This document shows positions 1-10,469 of a stretch of 64,000 nucleotides of DNA, piece by piece. The notes under the pieces were generated by a model. That model ran no database searches, had not been told where the DNA came from, and saw only the letters and a program-made list of their open reading frames with translations. Origin of the DNA: Arsenicicoccus cauae (GTDB lineage Bacteria; Actinomycetota; Actinomycetes; Actinomycetales; Dermatophilaceae); contig NZ_WLVL01000040.1 of the NCBI RefSeq assembly GCF_009707125.1, forward strand, positions 124,001 to 188,000. The letters are read 5' to 3'. Numbering within the stretch: the first letter of the stretch is position 1; every line of letters starts with the position of its first letter. The position numbers and the translations under genes were made by a program.

Positions 1-970
1 TCTGGTCGGCGGCGTCCGCGAGGTGCGACAGGTGCTCGGGCAGCGGGCGGCCGAACTCGCGCATCGCCTGGCTGTAGAGCTTGCCCGAGCGGTAGGACGA
101 GCGGACCAGGGGCCCCGCCATGACCGCCTTCATCCCGCGGCCGAGCGCGAGGTCGCGCCAGTGCACGAACTCCTCGGGCTTGACCCACCGGTCGATGGGG
201 TGGTGCAGCTTGGACGGCCGGAGGTACTGCGTGATCGTCAGGATGTGGCAGCCCGCGTCGACGAGGTCGCCGACGGCCTGCTCGATCTCGGCCTCCCCCT
301 CGCCCATGCCGAGGATCAGGTTGGACTTGGTGATGAGCCCGGCGTCCTGCGCCATCGACAGGACGCGCAGCGACTTGTCGTAGGTGAAGGCAGGCCGGAT
401 CCGCTTGAAGATCCGGGGCACGGTCTCGAGGTTGTGCGCGAACACCTCGGGGCGGGCGTCGAAGACCTGCCCGACGAGCTCGGGCCTGGCACCGAAGTCC
501 GGCGGCAGGATCTCGACCCCCGTGGTGGGGTTGAGCCGGTGGATCTCGCGGATCGTCTCGGCATACAGCCAGGCCGCCCCGTCGGGCTGGTCGTCCCGCG
601 CGACGCCGGTCACGGTCGCGTAGCGCAGCTGCATCGTCGCGATGCTCTCCGCCACCTTGGTCGGCTCGCCGCGGTCCAGCGCGGTGGGGCGCCCGGTCGC
701 GATGTCGCAGAAGTCGCAGCGGCGGGTGCAGACGTCACCGCCGATGAGGAAGGTCGCCTCGCGGTCCTCCCAGCACTCGAAGATGTTGGGGCAGGACGCC
801 TCCTGGCACACCGTGTGCAGGCCCTGGCCCTTGACGCGCGACTGCATCTCGGAGTACTCCGGGCCCATCCTGGCCGTCGTCCGGATCCAGCTCGGCTTGC
901 GCTCGATGGGGGTCTCCGCGTTGCGCGCCTCGACGCGCAGCATGCGACGACCCTCGGGTGCGACGGTCAT
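1..970 (-). CDS. lipA: Lipoyl synthase, C-terminus cut by window edge
   Basis: Radical-SAM enzyme that inserts two sulfurs into octanoyl groups carried on lipoyl domains, the last step of lipoate synthesis. The minus-strand reading frame is open from the ATG at 970 to the left edge, so the C-terminus and stop lie outside the window. The auxiliary-cluster cysteines ([12 protein letters not shown]) and the radical-SAM cluster cysteines (CTRRCDFC) are both visible, followed by family segments such as [11 protein letters not shown] and GMGEGEAEI. The start is supported by an AAGGAG ribosome-binding site just upstream. lipB lies about 1.5 kb away and sucB, a lipoylated substrate, is also nearby, so this is a lipoylation neighbourhood. 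Confidence 0.96.
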   Translation of the reverse strand, partial: MTVAPEGRRMLRVEARNAETPIERKPSWIRTTARMGPEYSEMQSRVKGQGLHTVCQEASCPNIFECWEDREATFLIGGDVCTRRCDFCDIATGRPTALDRGEPTKVAESIATMQLRYATVTGVARDDQPDGAAWLYAETIREIHRLNPTTGVEILPPDFGARPELVGQVFDARPEVFAHNLETVPRIFKRIRPAFTYDKSLRVLSMAQDAGLITKSNLILGMGEGEAEIEQAVGDLVDAGCHILTITQYLRPSKLHHPIDRWVKPEEFVHWRDLALGRGMKAVMAGPLVRSSYRSGKLYSQAMREFGRPLPEHLSHLADAADQ

Positions 971-1153
971 GGTGCTCCTTGCGATCGTGTGCGTCAGGCC
1001 GTATGCCGACCCCTAGCAACCGGCCGAGTCCCGGGGGGCGGGGGCGACCGTTCCCTCAGGGTACGCCGCTGCACCGACACACCCCGAATGCGCCCGTGCG
1101 GGCTCGCCGGGGTCCCAGGAGCCCGGCATGGCCGCCAGGTCTACCGTGGTCTC

Positions 1154-1696
1154 ATGCAGACCCGGCCCTCCGACCCGCGCCCCGACCTCGTCGAGGCCTT
1201 CTGGACCGAGGCGCGGCTGCGCTCCGGCCTTGTCGGGGAGGAGATCTATCAGGGCTTCTCCTCGTCCGCGGCCCTGCGGCCACCGGCCTGGTCCTTCGGT
1301 GACACGAGGGACATGGCCGACGAGCTGTGCGAGCTGGTGCTGGACGGCCGCAAGACGGCGACCTCGTCGCCGAGGTGGGCCTACGAGGAAGCGGACGGAG
1401 GCACCGACGGCACCGACGACGCCGGTGAGCCCCTACCCACGGTCGGGTCGGTCACCATCCTCTGCGACGGGTCCGGCGCGCCGCGGGCGTTGCTGCGCAC
1501 GACCCGCGTCCGGGTGGTGGCGTTCGACGAGGTGGCGGCCGACCACGCGCGCGCCGAGGGTGAGGGTGACCGGTCCTTGGAGGCCTGGCGCCGAGAGCAC
1601 CAGGCGTTCTTGGAACGTGTCGGCGACGGCGAGCAGCCGTTCAGCCCCACCATGGAGGTCGTGCTGGAGGAGTTCGAGGTGCTCGCCCGCGCGTGA
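1154..1696 (+). CDS. ASCH domain-containing protein
   Basis: A 180-residue cytosolic protein resembling the ASCH family, a PUA-like fold predicted to bind RNA. The recognisable part is a Trp-Ser-Phe-Gly-Asp segment, then LDGRKTATSSPRWAYE, then a beta-rich part (VGSVTILCDGSG, RTTRVRVVAFDEV) and an acidic GEGDRSLEAWRREHQAF stretch typical of the family. The ATG at 1154 is chosen because a TACCGT -10 box ends six bases before it, which suggests a leaderless transcript. The open frame extends further upstream, but only antisense to lipA. It converges on lipB. Its substrate is unknown. Confidence 0.8.
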   Translation: MQTRPSDPRPDLVEAFWTEARLRSGLVGEEIYQGFSSSAALRPPAWSFGDTRDMADELCELVLDGRKTATSSPRWAYEEADGGTDGTDDAGEPLPTVGSVTILCDGSGAPRALLRTTRVRVVAFDEVAADHARAEGEGDRSLEAWRREHQAFLERVGDGEQPFSPTMEVVLEEFEVLARA

Positions 1697-1722
1697 CGGC
1701 GGTCCGGTCCGCAGGGGGCGGA

Positions 1723-1741
1723 CGGCATACGCCGTATGCCG
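1723..1741. terminator. Hairpin between convergent genes
   Basis: CGGCATAC and GTATGCCG form a perfect 8-bp stem with a 3-base loop between the stop codons of the ASCH gene and lipB. It is placed to act as a bidirectional terminator. No T-tract follows, as is common in high-GC actinobacteria. The stem is built from the GTATGCC word that recurs across the window. Confidence 0.55.
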
Positions 1742-1745
1742 GGGG

Positions 1746-2456
1746 TCAGTGCAGCAGATCGGGCAGGACCGTGGTCCCGGTCACGGTGCCGCGCAGCCGC
1801 GCGGCCTCGACCGCCTCGTCCGTGCTCATGTCGAAGACCCTCACCAGGTGGTGCTCGGCGAGGGGGAGGATCTCCTGGACCGTGACGTCCCGGCCCAGCT
1901 CGTGCGACAGGGACGTCACGCCGGCATCGGCGATCCCGCACGGCACGATGACCTGGGCCCAGGACAGGTCGCAGTTGCCGTTGAGCGCAAAGCCGTGCAT
2001 GGTCACGTCGCGGCTGACCCGGATCCCGATCGCCCCGATCTTGCGATCGCCGCCGCGTGCGTCCGCCATCACCCACACGCCGCTGCGGCCGGCCACGCGG
2101 GCGGTCTCGACGCCGAGGTCGGCGCAGACGCCCATCATCATGTCCTCGAGCCGCCGCACGTGGGCCACGACGTCGCGGTTGCTGGGCAGGTGCACGATCG
2201 GGTAGCCGACGAGCTGACCCGGGCCGTGCCAGGTGATCTTGCCGCCGCGGTCCACGTCGACCACCGGGGTGCCGTCCCACGGCCGTTCGTGCGGCTCGGT
2301 GCGCTTGCCGGCGGTGTAGACGCGCTGGTGCTCCAGCAGCAGCGTCGTGTCGGGGATCTCACGGGCCACCACCTGCGCGTGGATCTCCCGTTGGTGGTCC
2401 CAGGCCTGCTGGTAGTCGACCAGGTCCGGCGCGAAGCCCAGGTGCTCGAAACGCAT
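1746..2456 (-). CDS. lipB: Octanoyltransferase LipB
   Basis: Transfers octanoyl from acyl carrier protein to the lipoyl-domain lysine, the step before LipA. The protein has 236 residues, normal for the family. The signature [17 protein letters not shown], the [11 protein letters not shown] segment with the catalytic lysine region, and VPCGIAD with the nucleophilic cysteine are all present. The ATG at 2456 follows a TATCGT -10 box by six bases, so the mRNA is probably leaderless. A longer in-frame reading upstream would overlap the divergent kinase gene and is not supported. It sits between lipA and the kinase. Confidence 0.96.
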   Translation of the reverse strand: MRFEHLGFAPDLVDYQQAWDHQREIHAQVVAREIPDTTLLLEHQRVYTAGKRTEPHERPWDGTPVVDVDRGGKITWHGPGQLVGYPIVHLPSNRDVVAHVRRLEDMMMGVCADLGVETARVAGRSGVWVMADARGGDRKIGAIGIRVSRDVTMHGFALNGNCDLSWAQVIVPCGIADAGVTSLSHELGRDVTVQEILPLAEHHLVRVFDMSTDEAVEAARLRGTVTGTTVLPDLLH

Positions 2457-2610
2457 GCCACCACGATACGACCGGGGCAGGGATGCTCCGTCCACAGCCT
2501 TTGAACGTTCATGACCCCACCTGTGGATGACGGAGCGACCCGGACCGCGACAGGCGGCATGGTGGTGGACGAGGGGGACCGGCCTCCTCCCGGCAGGCAG
2601 GAGGGCAGCC

Positions 2611-4350
<1,740 letters not shown>

Positions 4351-4425
4351 GCCTGCGAGCTCACGCGTGGCAACCGTGCCGGGCCTGCGGTGGGGGAGAT
4401 GCGCAACAACGAGCCTGGGGGAGCC

Positions 4426-4992
4426 ATGAGAGTGGCACGCGCCGCGTCCTTCGTCGCCGTCGGAGCCCTGGTCGGGGCGCTGTGGTCGTCCCGGGGGTTC
4501 GACGGCCGACATCCGACCTGTCTCAACCTCGTGGGGCCGTTGCTCATGGCCCGCGGCACCGGCGCCGGGCTGTCGCTGGTGGCGGCGATCGCCGCCGTGG
4601 CGGGACGCCGCAGCCGGCCCGGGACCGTGGCCCCGCTGACGCGTCCTCGTCAGGGGCGCACCGTCAGGTCGTGCCAGGGGCTCGCCACCTGCCGCACGGC
4701 GTCCTCGAGCCGCGCGTGGCGCCATACGAAGCTGGTCTGCTCGAGCACGGCCGGGCGCACCAGCTGGCTGCCGAGGACGTCGTCCGCCAGCTCGCCGAGG
4801 GCGAGCCGGAGTGCCGCGGCGGGGGTGGGGACCACAGCCGGACGGTGCAGCGCACGTCCGAGGGCGCGGGCGACCTCGATCTGCCGAGCGCTGCCGGGCG
4901 AGACGAGGTTGACGGGGCCGTGGACATCCTCGTCGACGAGGTGCAGGAGGGCTCGCACCTCGTCCTCCATCGAGATCCACGGCCACCACTGA
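4426..4992 (+). CDS. Possible small membrane protein, doubtful
   Basis: The stretch between the kinase stop (4350) and the epimerase stop (4650, opposite strand) holds an ATG at 4426 preceded by GGGGGAG. Its first 60 or so residues include two hydrophobic segments (ASFVAVGALVGALW and LSLVAAIAAVAG). The frame then runs on antisense through 340 bases of the epimerase gene with shadow-like composition. It may be a real small membrane protein whose end has decayed, or chance. I see no family match and nothing else in this roughly 300-base gap. Confidence 0.2.
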   Translation: MRVARAASFVAVGALVGALWSSRGFDGRHPTCLNLVGPLLMARGTGAGLSLVAAIAAVAGRRSRPGTVAPLTRPRQGRTVRSCQGLATCRTASSSRAWRHTKLVCSSTAGRTSWLPRTSSASSPRASRSAAAGVGTTAGRCSARPRARATSICRALPGETRLTGPWTSSSTRCRRARTSSSIEIHGHH

Positions 4993-5567
4993 CGCCCGCT
5001 CCCGATGGGGCCACCCAGGCCCAGGCGAGCCAGCGGGAGGAGCGGGCCGAGCGCGCCGCCGTCCGAGGTCAGCACCAGCCCCGTGCGGGCGAGGGCGACG
5101 CGCCGACCCCCGTCCTGCGCGGCGCAGGCCTCGAGCTCCCAGGCCTTGACCACGTCGGCGAGAAAGGTGTGCCCGGGGTCGCTGGCCTCGGTCAGCTCCT
5201 CCTCGCCCCGGTCGCTGCCATAGACGCCGACGGCCGACGCATTGATGAGGGGCACCCGCTCGCCGAGCCGGTCGAGGTGCTGGACCAGCGTTCGGGTGGT
5301 GTGGACGCGGCTCTCGAGGAGCTCGCGCTTGTATCGCGGCGTCCACCGACGCCCCACCGGCGCCCCGGACAGGTTGACGACCGCGTCGACGGGCTCGACC
5401 TGCCCCACGTCCACGTGTCCGGCGGTCGGGTCCCACCGGATCTCGTCGGCGCCCGAGGGCGGGCGACGCACCAGCCGGACCACCTGGTCGCCACGGGCGG
5501 CCAGCGCGCTGCGCAGCGCGGTGCCGATCAGGCCACTGGCGCCGCTGACCAGGATTCGTCGTGCCAC
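4650..5567 (-). CDS. TIGR01777 family NAD(P)-binding epimerase (YfcH-like)
   Basis: A 305-residue extended short-chain dehydrogenase/epimerase of the TIGR01777 type. The Rossmann motif SGASGLIGTAL is at the N-terminus, followed by NLSGAPVG, NASAVGVYG and the C-terminal DUF1731-like part ending VASPWHDLTVRP. The family has no firmly known substrate; members act as NAD(P)-dependent nucleotide-sugar-like epimerases by inference. It lies downstream of sucB on the same strand but is separated from it by a strong hairpin, so it is probably transcribed separately. Confidence 0.9.
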   Translation of the reverse strand: MARRILVSGASGLIGTALRSALAARGDQVVRLVRRPPSGADEIRWDPTAGHVDVGQVEPVDAVVNLSGAPVGRRWTPRYKRELLESRVHTTRTLVQHLDRLGERVPLINASAVGVYGSDRGEEELTEASDPGHTFLADVVKAWELEACAAQDGGRRVALARTGLVLTSDGGALGPLLPLARLGLGGPIGSGRQWWPWISMEDEVRALLHLVDEDVHGPVNLVSPGSARQIEVARALGRALHRPAVVPTPAAALRLALGELADDVLGSQLVRPAVLEQTSFVWRHARLEDAVRQVASPWHDLTVRP

Positions 5568-5601
5568 GGGTGCCTCCCAGGTGCGTCGTGCGGAGATGGC
5601 C

Positions 5602-5636
5602 GCGGGCCGTGACCACCGGTGGTGACCACGGCCCGC
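5602..5636 (-). terminator. Terminator hairpin after sucB
   Basis: GCGGGCCGTG pairs with CACGGCCCGC over 10 bp, and the inner ACCACC/GGTGGT can extend the stem. It starts 13 bases after the sucB stop on the minus strand, as expected for a factor-independent terminator without a U-tract. Confidence 0.6.
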
Positions 5637-5648
5637 AGACCGGATGGC

Positions 5649-7520
5649 TCAGAGCCCGAGCGAGGACTCGAACCTGCCCTCCTCCAGGCGCGCCTTGAGC
5701 GCCGAGAGGAACTTGCCGGCCAGCGCACCGTCGACCGCTCGGTGGTCGTAGGTGAGCACGAGGTACATCATCGACCGCACGGCGATCGCGTCGTTGCCCT
5801 CGGCGTCGGTGACGACGGCAGGCCGCTTGACGATCGCGCCCGTGCCGAGGATGCCGACGTTGGGCTGGTTGATGATCGGCGTGTCCAGCAGCGATCCGTT
5901 GCTGCCGATGTTGGTGATCGTGAAGGTCGCGCCACCCAGCTCGTCCGGCCCGACCTTGTTGGTGCGGGTGCGGTCGGCGAGGTCGGCGATCTTGCGGGAC
6001 AGGCCGGCGATGTTGAGGTCGCCGGCGTCCTTGATGACCGGGACGAGCAGGCCGCGCTCGGTGTCGACCGCGATGCCCATGTGCTCGGCGCCGTGGTAGA
6101 CGAGGCTGTCGCCGTCGATGCTGGAGTTGAGCTGCGGGAACGCCTTGAGAGCCTCGACCGCGGCAAGAGTGATGAACGGCAGGTAGGTGAGCTTGACGCC
6201 CTCCCGCTGCTGGAACTCGCCCTTGGCACGGGCCCGCAGCGCCACGACGCGGGTCATGTCGACCTCGACGGTCGCGGTCAGCTGCGCCGAGACGGACAGC
6301 GACTCCACCATGCGCTGCGCGATGACCTTGCGTAGGCGCGGCATCTTTTCGGTGGTGCCCCGCTTGGCCGCCGACGCAGGGTCGGCCGTCGGCACCGCCG
6401 TGGGCGCGCCACCGCCGGCGGGAGCCGCCGCGGCTGCAGGAGCCGCGGGCGCTGCAGCGGGGGCCGCCTCCGGCTCGGAGGCCTTCTTGGCGGCGTCGAG
6501 GACGTCCTGCTTGCGGATCCGGCCACCGACGCCGGTGCCCTTGAGGCTGGACAGGTCGACCCCGTTGTCGGCGGCCAGCTTGCGGACCAGGGGAGTGACG
6601 TATGCCGACGCATCCGCATCTCCCGTGGACTCGGCACGAGGCGCTGCGGCCTTCGGCTCGGACGCCTGCTGCGGGGCCACCTGCTGCTTGGACTCCTCCT
6701 TGGGAGCCTCCTGCTTGGGCTCCTCCTTGGGAGCCTCCTGCTTGGGTGCCTGCTCCTTCGGCTCCTCGGACGCGGGCTCCTCCTGATTGGCGTCGTCACC
6801 GCCGGGGTCCGTGCCGCCCCCGGAAGCCTCGCCACCGATGACCGCCAGCTCGGCGCCGACCTCGGCGGTCTCGTCCTCCTGGACGAGGATCTTGGTGAGC
6901 GTGCCGGCGAACGGGGAAGGGATCTCGGTGTCGACCTTGTCCGTGGAGACCTCGAGGAGCGGCTCGTCCACCTCGACGTCGTCGCCCTCGGCCTTGAGCC
7001 ACCGGGTGATGGTGCCCTCGGTGACGGACTCGCCGAGCGCGGGCATCGTGACCTTGTCACCGCCGGAGACCGAGCCGCCGGAGGCCCCTGCGGAGCCGCC
7101 CTGGCCGGAGCCCGAGGTATCGGCGTCGCTCTCGTCCGCCGGCTCCTCCTGCTCGGTGGAGGGAGCCGCCTGGGCGGTCTCCTCGACCGTCTCCTCGGTC
7201 TCGGGCTGGGAGGAGTCGGACTGCTTGGCCTGCTCCGCGGCGGAGGTGTCCTCGTCGCCGGAGTCGTCCTTGGCGGGGGCGTCGCCGTCGCCGATCACCG
7301 CGAGGTCGGCGCCGACCTCGACCGTCTCGTCCTCCTCCACCAGGATCTCCTGGAGGGTGCCCGCGGCGGGGGAGGGGATCTCGGTGTCGACCTTGTCGGT
7401 CGAGACCTCGAGCAGGGGCTCGTCAACCTCGACCGAGTCACCCACGGACTTGAGCCAGCGGGTCACGGTGCCCTCGGTCACCGACTCGCCAAGGGCGGGC
7501 ATCGTCACGCGTTCAGACAT
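5649..7520 (-). CDS. sucB: 2-oxoglutarate dehydrogenase E2 (dihydrolipoamide succinyltransferase)
   Basis: E2 core enzyme of a 2-oxoacid dehydrogenase complex, most like the actinobacterial succinyltransferase. It has 623 residues. Two lipoyl domains (about 1-76 and 155-231) each carry the lipoylated lysine in [12 protein letters not shown]. They are joined by acidic and Ala/Pro/Lys-rich linkers, one with a repeated PKQEAPKEE unit. An E3/E1-binding domain (about 307-345, [14 protein letters not shown]) and the acyltransferase core (about 390-620) follow, with the catalytic [16 protein letters not shown] ribosome-binding site precedes the ATG. It is followed by its terminator, and lpdA (E3) is 61 bases upstream on the same strand. 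LipB and LipA nearby would modify its lysines. Confidence 0.93.
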   Translation of the reverse strand: MSERVTMPALGESVTEGTVTRWLKSVGDSVEVDEPLLEVSTDKVDTEIPSPAAGTLQEILVEEDETVEVGADLAVIGDGDAPAKDDSGDEDTSAAEQAKQSDSSQPETEETVEETAQAAPSTEQEEPADESDADTSGSGQGGSAGASGGSVSGGDKVTMPALGESVTEGTITRWLKAEGDDVEVDEPLLEVSTDKVDTEIPSPFAGTLTKILVQEDETAEVGAELAVIGGEASGGGTDPGGDDANQEEPASEEPKEQAPKQEAPKEEPKQEAPKEESKQQVAPQQASEPKAAAPRAESTGDADASAYVTPLVRKLAADNGVDLSSLKGTGVGGRIRKQDVLDAAKKASEPEAAPAAAPAAPAAAAAPAGGGAPTAVPTADPASAAKRGTTEKMPRLRKVIAQRMVESLSVSAQLTATVEVDMTRVVALRARAKGEFQQREGVKLTYLPFITLAAVEALKAFPQLNSSIDGDSLVYHGAEHMGIAVDTERGLLVPVIKDAGDLNIAGLSRKIADLADRTRTNKVGPDELGGATFTITNIGSNGSLLDTPIINQPNVGILGTGAIVKRPAVVTDAEGNDAIAVRSMMYLVLTYDHRAVDGALAGKFLSALKARLEEGRFESSLGL

Positions 7521-7581
7521 GTGTGAGTTTCTCCTTCGGTGAGCCGTTGACGTTCGATAGCCACCCTACTGCGACAGGGCG

Positions 7582-8958
7582 CTAGGAGTGCGCGTGGAGC
7601 GGCTTGCCGGCGAGAGCCAGGTGGGCCTCGCCGAGCGCCTCGTTCTGGGTGGGGTGCGCGTGGACGAGGGAGGCCACGTCCTCGGGCAGCGCCTCCCAGC
7701 CGTAGATCAGCTGGGCCTCACCGACCTGCTCGCCCATGCGGGCGCCGATCATGTGCAGCCCCACGACCGGACCGTCCTTGCGTCGCACGAGCTTGACGAA
7801 GCCTTGCGTCCCGAGGATCTGGGACTTGCCGTTGCCGCCGAGGTTGTACTCGGAGCTCTCGACCTCGCCGAAGGCCTCCTCAGCCTGCTCCTCGGTGTAG
7901 CCGACGGACGCGATCTCGGGGTCGCAGTAGGTGACGCGCGGGATGCCGCGCTCGTCGATTCGGGCGGGCTCCAGCCCGGCGATCGCCTCGGCGACGTAGA
8001 TGCCCTGGGCGAACCCGCGGTGCGCCAGCTGCAGGCCCGGCACGATGTCGCCGACCGCCCAGACCCCCGGGACGGACGTGCGGCAGTCCTCGGCCAGCAC
8101 GTAGCCGCGGTCCGTGGCCACACCGATCTCCTCGTAGCCGAGCCCCTCGGTGACCGGGCCGCGGCCGACGGCCACCAGCAGCAGCTCGGCCTGCAGCTGC
8201 TCCCCGCCCTCGAGGGTGACGGTGACCTGGGCGTCCTCCTGCGCGGCGGACTCGAAGCGGGCGCCCGGGCGGACGGCGATCTTGCGCTTGCGGAAGGACC
8301 GCTCCAGCTGCTTGGAGATGGCGGGGTCCTCGGCGGCGACGAGACGGGGCAGCGCCTCGACGATCGTCACCTCGGAGCCGAAGCTGCGCAGCGCCGAGGC
8401 GAGCTCGACCCCGATGACGCCGCCGCCGAGCACGATGGTGCGCGCCGGCACCTCCTCCAGCCGCAGCGCCTGCTCGCTGGTCATGATCCGGCCACCGATG
8501 TCGAGCCCGGGCAGCGACTTGGCGTAGGACCCGGTGGCGAGCACGAGGTTGCGGCCGGTGAGGCGACGTCCGTCCACCTCGACGGTGTCCGGAGCGACGA
8601 CCCGCCCGGTCCCCTCGACATAGGTGAGCCCGGCCGCCTTGACGAGGCCCTGCAGCCCCTTGTACAGGCGGTTGACCACGCCGTCCTTGTAGGCGTGGAC
8701 GGCGGGCAGGTCGATCGACTCGAACGTGGCCCGGACCCCGAACTGGGCGCTCTCGCGCGCGGTGTCGGCCACCTCGGCGGCGTGCAGCAGCGCCTTGGTG
8801 GGGATGCAGCCGAGGTGCAGACAGGTGCCGCCCAGCTTGGACCTCTCGACCAGGGCCACCGACAGGCCCAGCTCCGCGGCGCGCAGCGCGCAGGCGTAGC
8901 CGCCGCTGCCCCCTCCGAGGATGACGATGTCGTAGGTGTCCTGCTGCTGGTCAGCCAT
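7582..8958 (-). CDS. lpdA: Dihydrolipoyl dehydrogenase (E3)
   Basis: Flavoprotein disulfide reductase that reoxidises dihydrolipoamide using NAD. The protein has 458 residues. The FAD-binding GGGSGGYACALRAAELG, the redox-active disulfide GGTCLHLGCIPTK, the NAD-binding GGGVIGVELAS and the C-terminal HAHPTQNE with the active-site His/Glu are all intact. An AAGGGAG ribosome-binding site precedes the ATG. It is the first gene of an lpdA-sucB pair and supplies the E3 subunit for the lipoylated E2 downstream. Confidence 0.97.
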   Translation of the reverse strand: MADQQQDTYDIVILGGGSGGYACALRAAELGLSVALVERSKLGGTCLHLGCIPTKALLHAAEVADTARESAQFGVRATFESIDLPAVHAYKDGVVNRLYKGLQGLVKAAGLTYVEGTGRVVAPDTVEVDGRRLTGRNLVLATGSYAKSLPGLDIGGRIMTSEQALRLEEVPARTIVLGGGVIGVELASALRSFGSEVTIVEALPRLVAAEDPAISKQLERSFRKRKIAVRPGARFESAAQEDAQVTVTLEGGEQLQAELLLVAVGRGPVTEGLGYEEIGVATDRGYVLAEDCRTSVPGVWAVGDIVPGLQLAHRGFAQGIYVAEAIAGLEPARIDERGIPRVTYCDPEIASVGYTEEQAEEAFGEVESSEYNLGGNGKSQILGTQGFVKLVRRKDGPVVGLHMIGARMGEQVGEAQLIYGWEALPEDVASLVHAHPTQNEALGEAHLALAGKPLHAHS

Positions 8959-9125
8959 GGTGCGCTCCCTTGCGTCTCGGCCGTCGGTGCTCGCGATGGC
9001 ACCGGGGCGCTCGTGACGCCGCCGAAGCCGCGGTCATCCTCTCACCCGCGCGGCACGCCGGCGCAAGCCCGCCCAGGCTCAGCCGCCGTCGGGCCACGCC
9101 CCGCCGCGCCGCCGGCCGCCCACGC

Positions 9126-10307
9126 TCAGCCGCGGGTCACGAGCCCTCGCCACGGGCCGCAGACGCCGGGGTCCAACCGCCCCGCCCGTGCCTCGGCCTC
9201 GAGGAAGGCGCGCTTGGCCATCCCCGCCGTGGACGCGCCCTCGACGGGCGCGGTGCGCGAGGTGCCGTAGAGGCACCAGTACGCGTAGCTCTCGGCGAAG
9301 TCCTCGGTGGGGTGGCTTGCCGCGTAGGTCGACACGAACGCCTCGGGGGCGGTGGCGTGGAAGGACCGGAGCTCCTCGGGGAAGGGCCGGCGGTCGGCAT
9401 ACAGGCCTGAGATCCGGCTGCGCTGGGCCGGCGTGTAGGTGCCGGCGTAGAACGCCACGAGGGGGCTCGACGGGTCGGCGCAGGTGCCGGCGTCGTCGAT
9501 CACCCATGGGCAGCGGGGGTCGCGGGACGGGTGAGTCCGGTCCGGGTAGAGGCTGACGACGTGCCCGACCTCGTGGGCCATGGTGAGCAGCTGCTCGCTC
9601 GGCGCGAGGACGGTCGCGAGCGCGAGGCGGTAGCGCCGCGGGTCGGCCGGGTTGGGCTCGAAGAAGCCGGTACGAACCCCACCCTGGCGGGAGGGGTCCT
9701 GGAGCACCTCGGGCGGGTAGTCGTACAGGACGACCTGGTCGAGGGCGGCGAGGTGGGCCGCGGGTATGCCGGAGCGCAGGACCTCCCACCGCCACCGGTC
9801 GCACCCGTCTGCCGGACCGGCGCCGTCGAGCGCCTGCAACCGCCCCGCTCGCACGGCGTAGACGCGGCGCAGGCGGGCGCCCTGGCCGAGGCTCGCGGGG
9901 TCGTCGGTGTATCCCGTCCCGCTCGGCAGGCGCGCGGCGCGTCGTGCTCCTGAGGCGCCCTCGCCCCCGTCCTCGCACGAGGCCGGCAGGGGCCAGGTGA
10001 GGTGGCGGACGGCCTGGCCGTCCGCGGCGGTGACCGCGCTCCCCGACCTCGTCGGGCGGACCGGGCCGACCAGGCCGGGCGCCACGACGGGCGCCACGAC
10101 GGGCGCGACGGCGGGCACGTCCCGAGGGATGTCCGTGCGGCTCCGCCGGGAGGCCACCGGGCCCGGCCGGTCGTCGGCGTGCTGTGTGAGCGCCGCGAGC
10201 GTCGGCAGCACCAGGGTCGCCAGCGCGAGGAGTGCCGTTGCCGCGCCCAGGGTGAGGTCACGACGGGCCCGAGGGGCGCGTCGTGGCTGGTGGGAGCGGT
10301 GGGGCAC
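9126..10307 (-). CDS. Putative secreted zinc metallopeptidase (HEVGH)
   Basis: A 393-residue exported protein of no family I can name. An Arg-rich N-terminus precedes a hydrophobic signal or anchor (about 18-42, LTLGAATALLALATLV), then a Val/Ala/Pro-rich linker. The main domain contains MAHEVGHVVSLY, a HExxH zinc site with the conserved glycine seen in metzincin-like peptidases. Downstream are CPWVIDDAGTC, which could form a disulfide, and an ESYAYWCLYG segment that could supply a third zinc ligand. It starts with GTG behind a GGGGTGAG site. It is probably monocistronic, lying after a pepA terminator. Confidence 0.7.
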   Translation of the reverse strand: MPHRSHQPRRAPRARRDLTLGAATALLALATLVLPTLAALTQHADDRPGPVASRRSRTDIPRDVPAVAPVVAPVVAPGLVGPVRPTRSGSAVTAADGQAVRHLTWPLPASCEDGGEGASGARRAARLPSGTGYTDDPASLGQGARLRRVYAVRAGRLQALDGAGPADGCDRWRWEVLRSGIPAAHLAALDQVVLYDYPPEVLQDPSRQGGVRTGFFEPNPADPRRYRLALATVLAPSEQLLTMAHEVGHVVSLYPDRTHPSRDPRCPWVIDDAGTCADPSSPLVAFYAGTYTPAQRSRISGLYADRRPFPEELRSFHATAPEAFVSTYAASHPTEDFAESYAYWCLYGTSRTAPVEGASTAGMAKRAFLEAEARAGRLDPGVCGPWRGLVTRG

Positions 10308-10390
10308 AACGGCATCTCACCCCAGCGCAGCCCTCCGTGGCGGGGCCTCGACGGAGCTCGGCACCCGTCCTGCCGATCACTATCGCGCAC

Positions 10391-10431
10391 AGGGACGGCG
10401 CCCGTCACGAGAGTGATCGGGCGCCGTCCCT
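10391..10431 (-). terminator. Strong terminator hairpin after pepA
   Basis: A perfect 14-bp stem (AGGGACGGCGCCCG with its complement) encloses a 13-base loop that can itself fold (TCAC/GTGA). It lies about 40 bases past the pepA stop on the minus strand and ahead of the metallopeptidase gene. On the plus strand it is followed by TTT, so it could stop transcription in both directions. Confidence 0.75.
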
Positions 10432-10469
10432 TTGGGTGATGGGGCGCGTCAGCGCCCGTGGAGTCGTCC

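Noticed and set aside
23-1153. Long plus-strand open frame fused in front of the ASCH gene
   Set aside because: It is antisense to lipA, whose cysteine motifs are unmistakable on the minus strand. The composition is that of a high-GC shadow frame.
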